64,000 bases of DNA from Chromatiaceae bacterium (GTDB lineage: Bacteria; Pseudomonadota; Gammaproteobacteria; Chromatiales; Chromatiaceae). Under the pieces are notes generated by a model. It did not search any database. It worked only from the letters and a program-made list of their open reading frames with translations, and had not been told where the DNA came from. The translations under genes were made by a program, and so were the position numbers. Positions 15,241-25,800 of the stretch are shown here, piece by piece; position 1 is the stretch's first letter, and each line of letters begins with the position of its first letter. The stretch lies in assembly GCA_024235395.1 (NCBI GenBank), contig JACKMK010000002.1, forward strand, positions 558,001 to 622,000. Direction: 5' to 3'.

Positions 15241-16674
15241 ATGAGCGAGCAACGCGGAATTGCGGACATCCGCACCCAGGTCGTGGTGCTGGGCGCCGGA
15301 CCGGGTGGTTACACGGCTGCTTTCCGCGCGGCCGATCTCGGCAAACAGGTGGTGTTGATCGAACGCTACGCAAGCCTCGGTGGCGTCTGCCTCAATGTCG
15401 GCTGCATTCCGTCGAAGGCGCTGCTGCATACCGCCGAGGTGATCAACGAGGTTGCCGAGCTGGAACACATGGGGGTGCGTTATACGCAACCGAAGATCGA
15501 TCTCGACAAGCTGCGCGCCGGCAAGGACAAGGTGGTCGGCAAGCTCACCGGCGGTCTGGCCGCGCTGGCGAAACAGCGCAAGGTGCAGGTGGTCACCGGT
15601 GTCGGACGATTCGCAGACCCGCAACACGTCGAGGTGCAGACCGCCGACGGCCTGACACGCATCGAGTTCGAGCACTGCATCATCGCCTGTGGTTCACGGG
15701 CGGTGCAGATTCCCGGTTTTCCGAACGATGATCCGCGGCTGATCGATTCCACCGGCGCGCTGGCGCTGGCCGATGTCCCGAAGACCATGCTGATCATCGG
15801 TGGCGGCATCATCGGCCTGGAGATGGCGACCGTGTATGCGACGCTCGGCAGTCAGATCGATATCGTCGAGCTGCAGGACGGACTGATCCCGGGATGTGAT
15901 CGCGACCTCATCCGGCCGCTGCAGAAACGCCTCGAGGGCAAGGTCGACAGCATCCTGCTGAAGACCAAGGTCAGCGACATCAAGGCGCAGAAGAACGGCC
16001 TCAAGGTGACTTTCGAGGGCGACAAGGCACCGGCGGCCAAACTGTACGACCGGGTGCTGGTCGCGGTCGGGCGGACACCGAACGGCAAACTGATCAATGC
16101 AGAGGCTGCGGGTGTCAACGTCGACGAGCGCGGGTTCATTCCCACCGACGCACACATGCGCACCAATGTCCCGCACATCTACGCGATCGGCGACGTGGTC
16201 GGCAACCCGATGCTGGCGCACAAGGCGACCCACGAAGCCAAGGTGGCTGCCGAGGTGATCGCCGGCCTGCCGGCGCTGTTCGATCCGATGACGATCCCGT
16301 CGGTCGCCTACACCGATCCCGAGGTCGCGTGGATGGGGCTCACCGAAACCGAAGCCAAGGACAAGGGTATCGCTGTCGAGAAAGGCGTGTTCCCGTGGGC
16401 TGCCTCCGGTCGTGCACTCGGCATCGGTCGCGAAGAGGGCATGACCAAGCTGATCTTCGATGCGAAGAGCAAGCGTCTGCTCGGGGCCGGCATCGTCGGC
16501 CGAAACGCGGGCGAACTGATCGGCGAGACGGTGCTCGCGCTGGAGATGGGCGCGGACGCCGAGGACATCGGGCTGACGATCCATCCCCATCCGACACTCA
16601 ACGAGACCATCTGTTTTGCCGCCGAGATGGCCGAGGGCTCTATCACCGACCTGATGCCGCCGAAGAAACGCTGA
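15241..16674 (+). CDS. lpd: Dihydrolipoamide dehydrogenase, E3
   Basis: A 477-residue FAD/NAD disulfide oxidoreductase that reoxidises dihydrolipoyl groups of E2. The FAD motif GAGPGG is at 18-23, the redox disulfide is Cys50-Cys55 (GGVCLNVGCIPSK), the NAD motif is IIGGGIIGLEMA, GDVVGNPMLAHKA is the second FAD segment, and HPHPTLNE near the C-terminus holds the catalytic base. Length and order match the family. Its place after aceEF assigns it to the pyruvate dehydrogenase complex, though the same E3 often also serves 2-oxoglutarate dehydrogenase. Confidence 0.96.
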   Translation: MSEQRGIADIRTQVVVLGAGPGGYTAAFRAADLGKQVVLIERYASLGGVCLNVGCIPSKALLHTAEVINEVAELEHMGVRYTQPKIDLDKLRAGKDKVVGKLTGGLAALAKQRKVQVVTGVGRFADPQHVEVQTADGLTRIEFEHCIIACGSRAVQIPGFPNDDPRLIDSTGALALADVPKTMLIIGGGIIGLEMATVYATLGSQIDIVELQDGLIPGCDRDLIRPLQKRLEGKVDSILLKTKVSDIKAQKNGLKVTFEGDKAPAAKLYDRVLVAVGRTPNGKLINAEAAGVNVDERGFIPTDAHMRTNVPHIYAIGDVVGNPMLAHKATHEAKVAAEVIAGLPALFDPMTIPSVAYTDPEVAWMGLTETEAKDKGIAVEKGVFPWAASGRALGIGREEGMTKLIFDAKSKRLLGAGIVGRNAGELIGETVLALEMGADAEDIGLTIHPHPTLNETICFAAEMAEGSITDLMPPKKR

Positions 16675-16802
16675 CGCCGACACGACGCCGCAGCGTATCG
16701 CGGTCGGTCGCGTTGGGCGCCGCCCGCGCGCGCCGTATTCACAGCGCGCCGGCCGACGCTTAGAATCGCAGCCCGTTCGTCCGTTCAAAAGCGGGAGGCG
16801 GT

Positions 16803-17156
16803 GTGAATCCGATCGTCGTCTCGGTCAGTCTGCTGGTGTGCAGCAACGTGTTCATGACATTCGCGTGGTATGCGCATCTGAAGGAACTCAACAACCGGCC
16901 CTGGCTGATCGCTGCATTGGTCAGTTGGGGCATTGCGCTGTTCGAATACCTGCTGCAGGTGCCGGCGAACCGTGTGGGATACACGGCGCTCAGCGTGGGG
17001 CAACTCAAGATCCTGCAAGAAGTGATCACACTGAGCGTGTTCGTTCCGTTCTCGGTGTGGTATCTGAAGGAACCGCTGAAGATCGATTATCTTTGGTCAG
17101 GTCTGTGTTTGCTCGGCGCTGTATATTTCATGTTCCGGGGCAGGTTTGGCGCATGA
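16803..17156 (+). CDS. DMT-superfamily (DUF486) membrane protein
   Basis: A 117-residue integral membrane protein with four hydrophobic helices (about 3-22, 34-52, 69-86, 95-111), matching DUF486 of the drug/metabolite transporter superfamily. Such half-size proteins probably act as dimers; no substrate is known. It starts with GTG at 16803 behind GGGAGG (16793-16798). It ends 13 bases before the carbonic anhydrase gene and is probably co-transcribed with it. Confidence 0.8.
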   Translation: MNPIVVSVSLLVCSNVFMTFAWYAHLKELNNRPWLIAALVSWGIALFEYLLQVPANRVGYTALSVGQLKILQEVITLSVFVPFSVWYLKEPLKIDYLWSGLCLLGAVYFMFRGRFGA

Positions 17157-17169
17157 GGTGTGAAGGATC

Positions 17170-17775
17170 TTGAAGACGCTGCAACATCTGTTCGACAACA
17201 ACCGGGCCTGGGCGAACAGCGTCAAGGAGCGTGATCCCGAGTTCTTCACACGACTGTGCAAGCAGCAGGCACCCGACTACCTGTGGATCGGTTGTTCCGA
17301 CAGCCGAGTGCCGGCCAACGAGATCATCAATCTGCCGCCCGGGGAGGTGTTCGTTCATCGCAACATCGCCAATGTGGTCGTGCATACCGACCTCAACTGT
17401 CTGTCGGTGATCCAGTTCGCGGTCGAGGTGCTCAAGGTCAGACATATCATTGTCTGTGGTCACTACGGATGTGGCGGTGTCCGGGCGGCGCTCGAAGACG
17501 GTGATCATGGCCTGATCGACAACTGGTTGCGGCATATCAAGGACGTCGGTCGCTTCAATGCGGACCGCCTGGCCGCACTCGAGCCGGATCAGCGGGCCGA
17601 CGCACTGTGCGAACTCAACGTCATCGAGCAGGTGACCAATGTGTGTAACACCACGATCGTCAAGAATGCCTGGCAGCGCGGTGCGGACTTGACCGTGCAC
17701 GGTTGGATCTACGGTATCCGCGACGGCATTCTGAAGAGCCTGGTCGACGACATTACCGAGCTGCCTGCGCGCTAG
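17170..17775 (+). CDS. can: Beta-class carbonic anhydrase
   Basis: A 201-residue beta-carbonic anhydrase interconverting CO2 and bicarbonate. Zinc ligands are Cys42, His98 and Cys101 (GCSDSR and CGHYGCGG), with Asp44-Arg46 as the catalytic dyad. FVHRNIANVV and VHGWIYGI are family blocks. The only possible start is TTG at 17170, since the in-frame codon just upstream is a stop; GAAGG precedes it closely. In an autotroph it could support carbon fixation, but no RuBisCO or carboxysome genes are adjacent. YbfF-like hydrolase follows after 29 bases. Confidence 0.94.
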   Translation: MKTLQHLFDNNRAWANSVKERDPEFFTRLCKQQAPDYLWIGCSDSRVPANEIINLPPGEVFVHRNIANVVVHTDLNCLSVIQFAVEVLKVRHIIVCGHYGCGGVRAALEDGDHGLIDNWLRHIKDVGRFNADRLAALEPDQRADALCELNVIEQVTNVCNTTIVKNAWQRGADLTVHGWIYGIRDGILKSLVDDITELPAR

Positions 17776-17804
17776 CCCGGCGCCTTTGAGCCGATTGCGG
17801 ACCG

Positions 17805-18590
17805 ATGCTCGATCTCAAGTTCAAGACCTATGGCGACGCTGGCCGACCGACCATCGTGCTGTTGCACGGGCTGTTCGGGGCGGCCACCAACTGGGGCTCG
17901 GTCGCGCGTACCCTGTCCGGCGATTACCACGTGATCGTGCCCGATCTGCGAAACCATGGGCAGTCGCCGCACGTACCTGAACACAGCTATCCGGCAATGG
18001 CCGCAGACATGATGGCATTGCTGGACAGCAGCGGTCTGACGCAAACCATACTGGTGGGTCACAGCATGGGCGGCAAGGTCGCGATGTACCTTGCGCTCAA
18101 CCACCCCGAACGGGTCGAGCGCCTGGCCGTCGTCGACATCTCACCGGTCCAGTACCGACACAACTTTGATGCGGTATTTGCCACCTTTCGTGCTGTTGAC
18201 CTGGCACGGCTGCAGAGTCGTGCCGATGCCGACCGCCAGATGGCCAAGGGCGGACTCGGTGACGGTGTGCGCGCGTTCCTGTTGCAGAATCTGGTCAAGG
18301 GGCCGGATGCCTGGCACTGGCGGCTCAATCTGGATGCGCTCGAGCAGTCGCAGGCCACGATCACTGGGTTTCCCGAACATGCGGGCGCCCGCTATGCCGG
18401 CGTAACCTGGTTTATCCACGGAGCCCTTTCGGACTATGTGCAGCCAGACTACGAGGAAGCGATACGCCGTTACTTTCCAAACGCCGTGATGTGCCCGGTT
18501 GCCGGCGCCGGCCACTGGGTCTATGCCGACCAGCCGCTTGGCTTCGCGGATTGCCTCCAAGCCTTTCTCACAGACAGCCGCCAGGGCTGA
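17805..18590 (+). CDS. YbfF-like alpha/beta hydrolase
   Basis: A 261-residue alpha/beta hydrolase. LLHGLFGAATNW holds the oxyanion-hole HG motif, GHSMGGKVAMYL the nucleophilic Ser elbow, and GAGHWVYADQP the catalytic His. The VPDLRNHGQSPH block and overall length match E. coli YbfF, an esterase acting on acyl-CoA and simple esters in vitro; the cellular substrate is uncertain. It is probably in the same transcript as the carbonic anhydrase. Confidence 0.82.
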   Translation: MLDLKFKTYGDAGRPTIVLLHGLFGAATNWGSVARTLSGDYHVIVPDLRNHGQSPHVPEHSYPAMAADMMALLDSSGLTQTILVGHSMGGKVAMYLALNHPERVERLAVVDISPVQYRHNFDAVFATFRAVDLARLQSRADADRQMAKGGLGDGVRAFLLQNLVKGPDAWHWRLNLDALEQSQATITGFPEHAGARYAGVTWFIHGALSDYVQPDYEEAIRRYFPNAVMCPVAGAGHWVYADQPLGFADCLQAFLTDSRQG

Positions 18591-18732
18591 CCTGCCGCTT
18601 CCGGTGTCGCAGCGGGCACGAAACCCGTTGTTGCCACCCCATGTGCCTGGTAGTTCGGAGCCCGTCCGCGTCAGGGACGCGTCAGGCATGACCCGTTGCG
18701 CGTTTGGCGCGACGGCTGACCCGCCGGGCCTT

Positions 18733-18936
18733 TCATTCCATGAACCACTGCAGGACGTTCTTGACGATGAATCCGAGCATGCCGAAGGCGAGCACGAAGA
18801 ACAGCACGAAGGTGCCGAACTTGCCGGCTTTGGACTTGCGCGCGAGGTCCCAGATGATGAACAGCATGAAGCCGATCAGGAAGGTCAGGCCCCAGGTGAG
18901 GCCCCAGTCGGCGATCTGTTCCTCGGTGAGCGTCAT
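18733..18936 (-). CDS. DUF2788 small membrane protein
   Basis: A 67-residue protein with two hydrophobic helices (about 14-31 and 42-62) joined by a basic loop DLARKSKAGKFG. It fits DUF2788, a small inner-membrane family of unknown function in gammaproteobacteria. The gene starts six bases after the stop codon of the DUF2189 gene and must be co-transcribed with it. Confidence 0.7.
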   Translation of the reverse strand: MTLTEEQIADWGLTWGLTFLIGFMLFIIWDLARKSKAGKFGTFVLFFVLAFGMLGFIVKNVLQWFME

Positions 18937-18942
18937 ACCGCA

Positions 18943-19743
18943 CTACTCCGCCGTCGTATGGCTGGGCAGTGCCGAGGCATCCACCAGATCGCGATAGACG
19001 TGCCACGAGGCGTGACCCATCACCGGGTAGAGCACGATAAAGCCCAGCATCAGGGTGGCGCAGGCGATACCGGTCGTCAACAGGATTACCATCGCCCACA
19101 AGACCATGGTGGTCGGGTTCTCGCCGACCGCGCGCACGCTCGCGCGGATCGCAAACCAGGTATCGACGTCGCGATCGACCATCAGCGGCATCGCGATCAC
19201 AGTGATGCCAAACACCACGGCGGCGACCATGCCACCCAGGATGCTCCACAGCGTGAACAGGCCGTCATGCTGGGTGAGCACGTAGCGTAGAAAGTCGGCG
19301 GGATCGGCGATACGCACGTTGACGAACAGGTAAAACAACGCCAGCGACAGCGCGACCCAGAGGCAGCACACCAACACCAATAGCAGGCCGAACCGGAACA
19401 GGCACCTGCTCGCATGACGCCAGGCGTCGACGGCGTGCGCGACGGTTGGTCTGCCGCCCTGCTCGAGGTCGCGGCTGAGTGCGTACAGGCCCGTAGCGAG
19501 AAAGGGTCCTGTGATCAGGAAGCACGATGCGGCGATGATCACCAGTTCCCAGCGCAACAACGTCAGGGCGACAATCGCGATACTCACCAATGCGACGATC
19601 AGCCCGTGTAGCAGACTCGGTGAACCCGTCCGGCGCATGTCCTGCCAACCGCGATTCAGCCAGCGAAAGACCGTTGCGGGCGGTAGCTGGTGAACGGGCG
19701 GGAGCTCCACCGGTACGGCTGATTGAATGGATCGGGTAATCAT
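18943..19743 (-). CDS. DUF2189 integral membrane protein
   Basis: A 266-residue protein with about six transmembrane helices. The N-terminal FRWLNRGWQDMRRTGSPSLLHG and LITGPFLATGLYALSRDLEQG are typical of DUF2189, a family found in proteobacteria and often placed near respiratory genes; its function is unknown. Here it forms a two-gene unit with the DUF2788 protein and has no respiratory neighbour. Confidence 0.75.
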   Translation of the reverse strand: MITRSIQSAVPVELPPVHQLPPATVFRWLNRGWQDMRRTGSPSLLHGLIVALVSIAIVALTLLRWELVIIAASCFLITGPFLATGLYALSRDLEQGGRPTVAHAVDAWRHASRCLFRFGLLLVLVCCLWVALSLALFYLFVNVRIADPADFLRYVLTQHDGLFTLWSILGGMVAAVVFGITVIAMPLMVDRDVDTWFAIRASVRAVGENPTTMVLWAMVILLTTGIACATLMLGFIVLYPVMGHASWHVYRDLVDASALPSHTTAE

Positions 19744-19892
19744 GCAGCGTTCGGTACCAGGTTATCGTTCGCCCGATGCTGGCATGCCTGGCCGATGCAG
19801 ACAAGCGGAGGGCGGTGGCAGGCCTGGTCGATGCAGCAAGGTCCGGCCGCCGTTCGCCGATCGTTCAGATCCCGGTGGGATACTCGCCGGGC

Positions 19893-20642
19893 TCAGAGCG
19901 GGATCCGCTGGATGCGAAATGGCAGCCGGCTCAGTCGCATTCCGTCCGGAAGCCCCGTGGCGCGCAGTCGCTCACGCAGATGCCTCGCCTCCGCCGGCTG
20001 TCTGATGAATGCGCCCACTGCGTTCTCATATCCCGGCAGGCTCAAACGGAATGCGCTGGCAGAATGCCCCGGCCCGGCGTGGTGCAGCGTGCGGCACGTC
20101 TCACGCAGCATGCGGGTGCCGACGAAATTCATCACCAGTACACCGTCTTCGGCAAGGTTTCTGGAGAGTATCCCGAGCCAGTCGCGGTCGGCCGCAACGG
20201 TACGTACGGGTTCGCCACCCTGCTCGCCGAACAGATCGTCGATGATCAGATCGAATCTCGGCCCGCTGTATCGGTGCAACCAGTCCACCGCATCGGCCTC
20301 GACCAGGTCGGCGACCGTCTGGGTAATGCCGAAAAAACGCCGCGCGACATACAGGTGGGTAGCGTTGAGGTCCACGCCGATGATGTGCCCCGGCGCTACG
20401 AAGCGATCCAGTAGACGGATCACGGCGCCGCCACCGACGCCCAGGACCAGTACCCGCCGGATCGCACCGGCAGGGCGGAAGAACGCCGGCAACAACAACA
20501 GGTTCCACACTGTCGCTGTGACAGGGTTGGCCGGGTTGTATTGGCTGTGAAACACGCCGTTGGTGTAGAGGCGCACGGAACGCCCCGCGCGCCGTACCTC
20601 GAAGTGCGTGTCGTTGACGGTCTTGGCCCAGATTACAGCCAT
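19893..20642 (-). CDS. Spermidine-synthase-like protein
   Basis: A 249-residue Rossmann-fold protein of the spermidine synthase/methyltransferase type. Motif I is VLVLGVGGGAVIRLLDRF, followed by IIGVDLNATHLYVARRFFG and FDLIIDDLFGEQGG, the position of the catalytic Asp pair in polyamine aminopropyltransferases. It is shorter than SpeE and lacks its full N-terminal beta domain, so a true aminopropyltransferase activity is doubtful. Sits alone between YaeQ and the DUF2189 gene on the same strand. Confidence 0.7.
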   Translation of the reverse strand: MAVIWAKTVNDTHFEVRRAGRSVRLYTNGVFHSQYNPANPVTATVWNLLLLPAFFRPAGAIRRVLVLGVGGGAVIRLLDRFVAPGHIIGVDLNATHLYVARRFFGITQTVADLVEADAVDWLHRYSGPRFDLIIDDLFGEQGGEPVRTVAADRDWLGILSRNLAEDGVLVMNFVGTRMLRETCRTLHHAGPGHSASAFRLSLPGYENAVGAFIRQPAEARHLRERLRATGLPDGMRLSRLPFRIQRIPL

Positions 20643-20845
20643 CTTCGGTGGTCGGGATGCGAAGGGGGCATCGGCAGTCTATATCGCCTTGTCGCGGGAC
20701 ACAGCCTTGCGTGCCTTTGCCCACATTGCATCTTTACCTGGAGACCGGTCTGATCCCTGTGGTCGACGATTCTCTGCATCGTGGCAGCCATGTCGCTTCA
20801 CGCTGTCGCCATGCTGTCCGGACCGGCCACCTTTGCCATGCTTCG

Positions 20846-21382
20846 CTACTGCAATTGTTCGAGCTGGAAATGAACGCTGATTTTCTCATCCGACAACCAG
20901 ATCTCGCCGTCTTGGATCGTGCATTGCAGTTCCATGCTGCGTTGCGCCAAGGTTGCGAGCTGTTCGCTGACGCCCTCCGGCAGCTTGAATACCGACAGGT
21001 GGCCGAAGCGTCCGAGCTTTGGCGAGATCTGCTTCCACCAGACACTGGCCGCACGATGCTGAAAGCAATAGACCAATACCCGGTCGGACCTCGAGCAGCC
21101 CCTTTTGATACGTTTCTCGTCCGGTTGTCCGATCTCGACCCATAGCGTGATGTCGTCGCTGAGTGAGCGCTGCCATAGGTCGGGTTCGTCGTCCTGGCTG
21201 AGTCCACGGGTGAAGCCCAGGTGTTCATCGGCGTTGAGCGCGAAGGCCAGTATGCGCACCATCATGCGCTCATCCGTCTCGGACGGATGCCGGGCGACAG
21301 TCAGACTGTGGGTTTGATAGTAGCCGCGGTCCATGTCGGAAACCTGGAGTACACATCGAAATATCGTCGCGTTCAGCGCCAT
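20846..21382 (-). CDS. yaeQ: YaeQ family protein
   Basis: A 178-residue protein matching YaeQ (181 in E. coli), whose fold resembles the PD-(D/E)XK nucleases. The start MALNATIFRC, HSLTVARHPSETDERMMVR, DDITLWVEIGQPDEKRIKRG and the QDGEIWLSD segment are family blocks. The ATG at 21382 is chosen because family homology begins there; a longer reading to 21694 is upstream non-coding sequence. Cellular function is not established. Confidence 0.85.
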   Translation of the reverse strand: MALNATIFRCVLQVSDMDRGYYQTHSLTVARHPSETDERMMVRILAFALNADEHLGFTRGLSQDDEPDLWQRSLSDDITLWVEIGQPDEKRIKRGCSRSDRVLVYCFQHRAASVWWKQISPKLGRFGHLSVFKLPEGVSEQLATLAQRSMELQCTIQDGEIWLSDEKISVHFQLEQLQ

Positions 21383-21827
21383 GGTGTGGTGTCGATGACC
21401 GGCTGTGGATTGCGTGACGGCTACTGCGGCACCCCTGGCCGGTAACCTGGGCACCGCAACAGCTGGGTAGGGTTTAGATTCAAGGCGATGAGGTGGCAGC
21501 ATGCGCAACAGCGGGCGCGGAATCAAGGTCGTCGTGCGCTGACGGCGTGCGATGTCCCCTGGCTGCCAGCTGGACGTGATATGCCTGCGCAAGCGTGAAC
21601 GGGTTCCTGGTGTGCCCCGCGGATAGCCGGCATGGTCCTGGCAGGTCCACGACGCATATGGGTGGCGTCGGGATTCCCGGTTGACGTCATCCACGATAAA
21701 GGTGCTTCCCGGCGCACTGATGGGTTAGGCTTCGCCGGTCCTGTCCGCTTATCGGCGCCGCCATTGCCGGGACCTGCAACAGGTCTGGCCAGGCGGATGG
21801 CTTGCTTCCCACTGATTGGAGAGTCTC
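21383..21827. other. Intergenic region between yaeQ and the OB-fold gene
   Basis: Divergent upstream regions of two genes. No convincing promoter, repeat or small gene was recognised. Confidence 0.5.
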
Positions 21828-22562
21828 GTGAACAACTCAGATCTCGTTTGCTCCGCGCTGGTCATGCTCCTTGCGACAACCGCCGCTTGTGCCACGGCCG
21901 ACGCTGCCACATCCGGTGGTGACACCACGATGATGAGTGATAGGACAGGCAACGCCGAGGGTTGGAATGGCACAGTGGCCGAGACCATGGACTCGGGAGG
22001 TTACACTTACGTGTTGCTCGATACCGGGAGTGAAAAGATATGGGTCGCTGCGACTCAGACCCTGGTCAAGGTTGGCCAACGGGTCAGCGTGCCCCCCGGC
22101 ATGGCGATGCGCAACTTCGCCAGCAAGACCCTCAATCGCAGTTTCGATCAGATCTATTTCGTCGGCGGCATCTATCCGGAAGGCGTTGTGCAAACAGCAG
22201 GCGGTTCGGCACAGGGTACGGGCAGTGCCGGCATGACCGCATCCGCCGACACCCCTGTCGAACGGGTTCCGAAGGCCGAAGGTGGCTATACGGTCGCCGA
22301 GATTCTGGCGGCAGATGCCACCCTCGATGGACAGCCTTTGAAGGTGCGTGGCAGGGTCGTGAAATTCACGCCCAATATCATGGGCGTCAATTGGATGCAT
22401 ATCCAGGATGGTTCCGGTGGAGACCTGACTGTCACCACCCATGGGAGTCTCGCCAAGGGTGATCTCGTGCTGGTTGAGGGCCTGCTTTCGCGCAACAGAG
22501 ATTTCGGCGCGGGTTACAGCTATCCCGTCATGATCGAAAAGGCCCAGGTGACGAAGGAGTAG
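21828..22562 (+). CDS. Exported twin OB-fold protein
   Basis: A 244-residue protein with a hydrophobic signal (about 6-26; AAC at Cys21 may be a lipobox, though followed by ATADA). Two OB-fold-like modules follow: about 38-108 (WNGTVAETMDSGGYTYVLLD ... IWVAATQTLVKVGQRV) and about 155-240 (LKVRGRVVKF, NWMHIQDGSGGDLTVTT, GDLVLVEG). The first resembles modules with a GG-YTY-L pattern in exported proteins of respiratory and NrfJ-like gene sets. Ligand is unknown. The GTG at 21828 has TTGGAGAG in front, so it is preferred to the TTG at 21816. Confidence 0.65.
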   Translation: MNNSDLVCSALVMLLATTAACATADAATSGGDTTMMSDRTGNAEGWNGTVAETMDSGGYTYVLLDTGSEKIWVAATQTLVKVGQRVSVPPGMAMRNFASKTLNRSFDQIYFVGGIYPEGVVQTAGGSAQGTGSAGMTASADTPVERVPKAEGGYTVAEILAADATLDGQPLKVRGRVVKFTPNIMGVNWMHIQDGSGGDLTVTTHGSLAKGDLVLVEGLLSRNRDFGAGYSYPVMIEKAQVTKE

Positions 22563-22819
22563 ACGGGGTTTCGTGCAGTGGTCAACCGCCGGCACGCTCT
22601 TCTGCGTTGAGGAAGCAACGGGGTCAACCCGGCCGATCTTCGTGAGCGGCGGCTGCATCGGCCAGTGTGGCGGACGTCGGTCCCGGCTGGCCCAGCGCGG
22701 AGTGCGCCAAGGGTTCCAGGCAGGCGGCGCCGGATGCTGTCGGCTCGCGTGAGGCAGTTCCCGGGGCGTTCGCCGTTCGATGGTACCCTCGGCTCAAGAG
22801 TTCGATAACCTCGCCGAAC

Positions 22820-22825
22820 TATAAT
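22820..22825 (+). promoter_or_regulatory. Perfect -10 box upstream of the PAS/GGDEF/EAL gene
   Basis: TATAAT occurs 22 bases before the first possible start codon of the gene; no clear -35 accompanies it. If used, the transcript would begin near 22832. Confidence 0.35.
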
Positions 22826-22847
22826 CTGGCTAGAGCGCCCAGCCTGC

Positions 22848-25800
22848 ATGGGACTGTCGGGTGCGTCGCATGGCCTCATTGCAAGGGGCTCGCACGGGGG
22901 CGAAAGCTGCACACCCGATATGCCGACTAAATCTGGAACAGAAGCGCGATTCGCTACCGGCCCGGGCCTCATGTCACCGGATGACGGGGGGATGTCCGAT
23001 ATCGGTCGCGTCGGCCTATACGAAGTCGACTCCGCAGGGATTGTCTGCCAGGCATCGGCTACCGATGGGGTGGTCCCGGGCAATGTGCTGGGCGCTGCGG
23101 CCGCAAACCTTCTGCCCGCAAGCCAGCGACCGCGTTTCGAAGAGCGGTTGCGGTGCGCGTTCGATGACGGCGATGCCGGCGGCTTCCGGTACGACGTCTC
23201 TAAGCCGGACGGGCAGACCCGCATCGAGGAAGTCCGCATCACGCCCGCCAGGCGGCGTGACGACACCCCCTACGCGCTGCTCGCCATCTTCGATGTCACG
23301 GATTGGGTCGCCACCGTACGGCGGGCCGAGCAGCGACTCGGGGAGCTGCAGTCGGTCTTCGAGACGCTGCCCGACATTTATTTTCGGATCCGCCTCGACG
23401 GCACCATCATCGACTACAAGGCGCCAGAGGCGGCGGATCTGTACCTGCCTCCCGACGAGTTTCTGGGGAGAAGGATTCAGCAACTGCTGCCGGACGCGGT
23501 CAGTCGTCTCTGGGAAGAGAATCTCCAGCGCCTGCGCGACGGTGAGCAGGGCGTGAGCTACGAGTACGAGCTTGAGGTACCGGCCGGTCCGCAGGTGTTC
23601 GAGGCACGAATCAACGCCCTGCCAGGTTCGGATGACACTGTCGTCGTGGTACGCAACATCACCGCGCGGCGCAGCGTAGAGAATCAGCTCAAAGAGAGCA
23701 ATCAACGCCTCGAGGAGGCCCAGAGCGTTGCCCATATCGGCAGCTGGACCTATGACGTGGCACTGGACCGGGCCACCTGGTCGACCGAGGTCTACCGTAT
23801 TTTCGGCGTAGACCCGACGCAGTTCGTGCCGACCGTGGAGTCGGTCGGGCGACTCATGCACCCGGACGACCGCAGCCGGTACTTCGAGAAGGTCGAACGC
23901 TGGGTGAGTGGCGACGATGCCGGTTCCGTTGAGCTGCGCATCCTGCGACCCGATGGCGTCGACCGCGTACTCAGTAGCCGCGCCAGGGCGGTGTGCGACG
24001 CCAGCGGACGGGTCGCCCGCGTGGTCGGCACCATTCAGGATGTGACCGAGTCCATGCGCATGGAACAGGCGCTGAGGGCCAGCGAGGAGCTGTTCCGCCA
24101 CACGATCCACATGAGTTGGGACATGATCGTGCTGGTCGATGCCCAAACGCGCGCGACCTTCGTGAACCGTGCCGTGGAACGCACCCTGGGTTACTCGCTG
24201 GCCGAGATCGTAGGTACGCGGGCGTTGGATCTCGTTCATCCCGACGATCTGCACCGCGCAGAGCAGATCCTCGCGCAATTGATCGAGGACCCGGCGAGAC
24301 CGGTGGTCGCCGAGTTGCGCCTGCGCCACCGGAGCGGCGGCTGGCGCTGGGTCGAGTTCATCGCGCGCAACCTGCTCGACGATCCGAGTCTGGCATCCAT
24401 AGTCACGAACATCCGGGATGTCACCGACCGCAAGCTCGCAGAAGAGGAAATGAAGGCGCAGGAGCATCGATTCCGTGCCTTGATCGAAAACAGTGCCGAC
24501 GCGATCGCCTTGGTCAGCCCGCAGGGTGACATCAGCTACGCCAGTGCCAGCACCTTCAGGGTGATGGGGTGCGCACCCGATGAGCTTCAAGGGCTCAGCC
24601 TGCTCGATTTCGTCTCACCGGAATCGAAGGACGAGATGCGGGCGTCGCTTGCCGCCGCGCTGCGGGCCCCGGGAACACCGGTGGCCATCAGTGCAGAGGC
24701 ACTGAGGCCGGACGGCAGGGGTATCCGTCTGGAAGGTCAGATCACCAACCTGCTCGACGAGCCGGGCGTCGACGCCCTGGTGTTCAACTATCGCGATGTC
24801 ACTGAGCGAGTGCGCCAGCGTGAGGCGCTGGAGCAGGCGCATCGCGAGGCGGACATGTTCCGGCGCATGGTGGATTTTGCGACCCAGGCGATCGGCACCG
24901 CGGATCTGGATGCGCGGGTCCTGTACCAGAACCCAGCGCTGCTGCGCCTGTTGAACATCCCTTCCCTCGAGGTTGCCGGCCAGCACACGTACGAGGATTT
25001 CTACCTCCCGGAGGATCTGGAGTACCTGCGCCGGGAGGTCATCGCGAAGGTAATGGACGAAGGCCACTGGACGGGCGAGATGAGGCTCAAGCCCCTGGGT
25101 CGAGAACCCGTGCATACCATCCACAATGTCTACCTGGTGCGCGACGATGACGGCACGCCGGTGATGCTGTCGAACGTCGTCACGGACATCAGCCGGCAGA
25201 AGGCTGCCGAACACGCCTTGCGCAGCTCCGAGTCCAAGTACCGGCAGTTGTTCGAAGGGGCCCTGGATGGTGTCGCGGTGGCCGATGCGGAAACCGGTGA
25301 ACTGCTGGACTGCAATCCGGCACTGTGCCGCATGGTCGACCGTGCGCGGGAGGAGGTCATCGGCCAACCGCAGCGGATTCTGCATCGACCCGAGGAGACC
25401 CTCGAGGACGTGTCACGCACGTTCGAGGCGCATCGTTCCGGCCAGGAGGGCCAGCTCATGGACGCCCAGCTCATCACCGCGAGCGGGGAACTGGTGGACG
25501 TGGAGATCATGGCCAGCATGGTCGAGCTCGACGGCAGGCGGGCCCTGCAGGCGGTGTTTCGGGACGTCACGGCGAAGAAGCGGGCCGAGGAGGCCCTGTT
25601 CGCCGAGAAGGAGCGCGCCCAGGTCACGTTGCATTCCATCGGCGACGCGGTCATCACCACGGATGAGTTCGGGCGAGTCGAGTACCTGAATCCGGTGGCC
25701 GAGCAGCTTGTCGGCTGGCCCCTGGCGGAGGCGGGCGGACGCCCGCTGGACGAGATATTCAAGATCCACGACGAACAAAGCGGGCAGGCCGTCGACAACC

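Noticed and set aside
17158..17172. GTG at 17158 as the carbonic anhydrase start
   Set aside because: The next in-frame codon is TGA, so TTG at 17170 is the only usable start.
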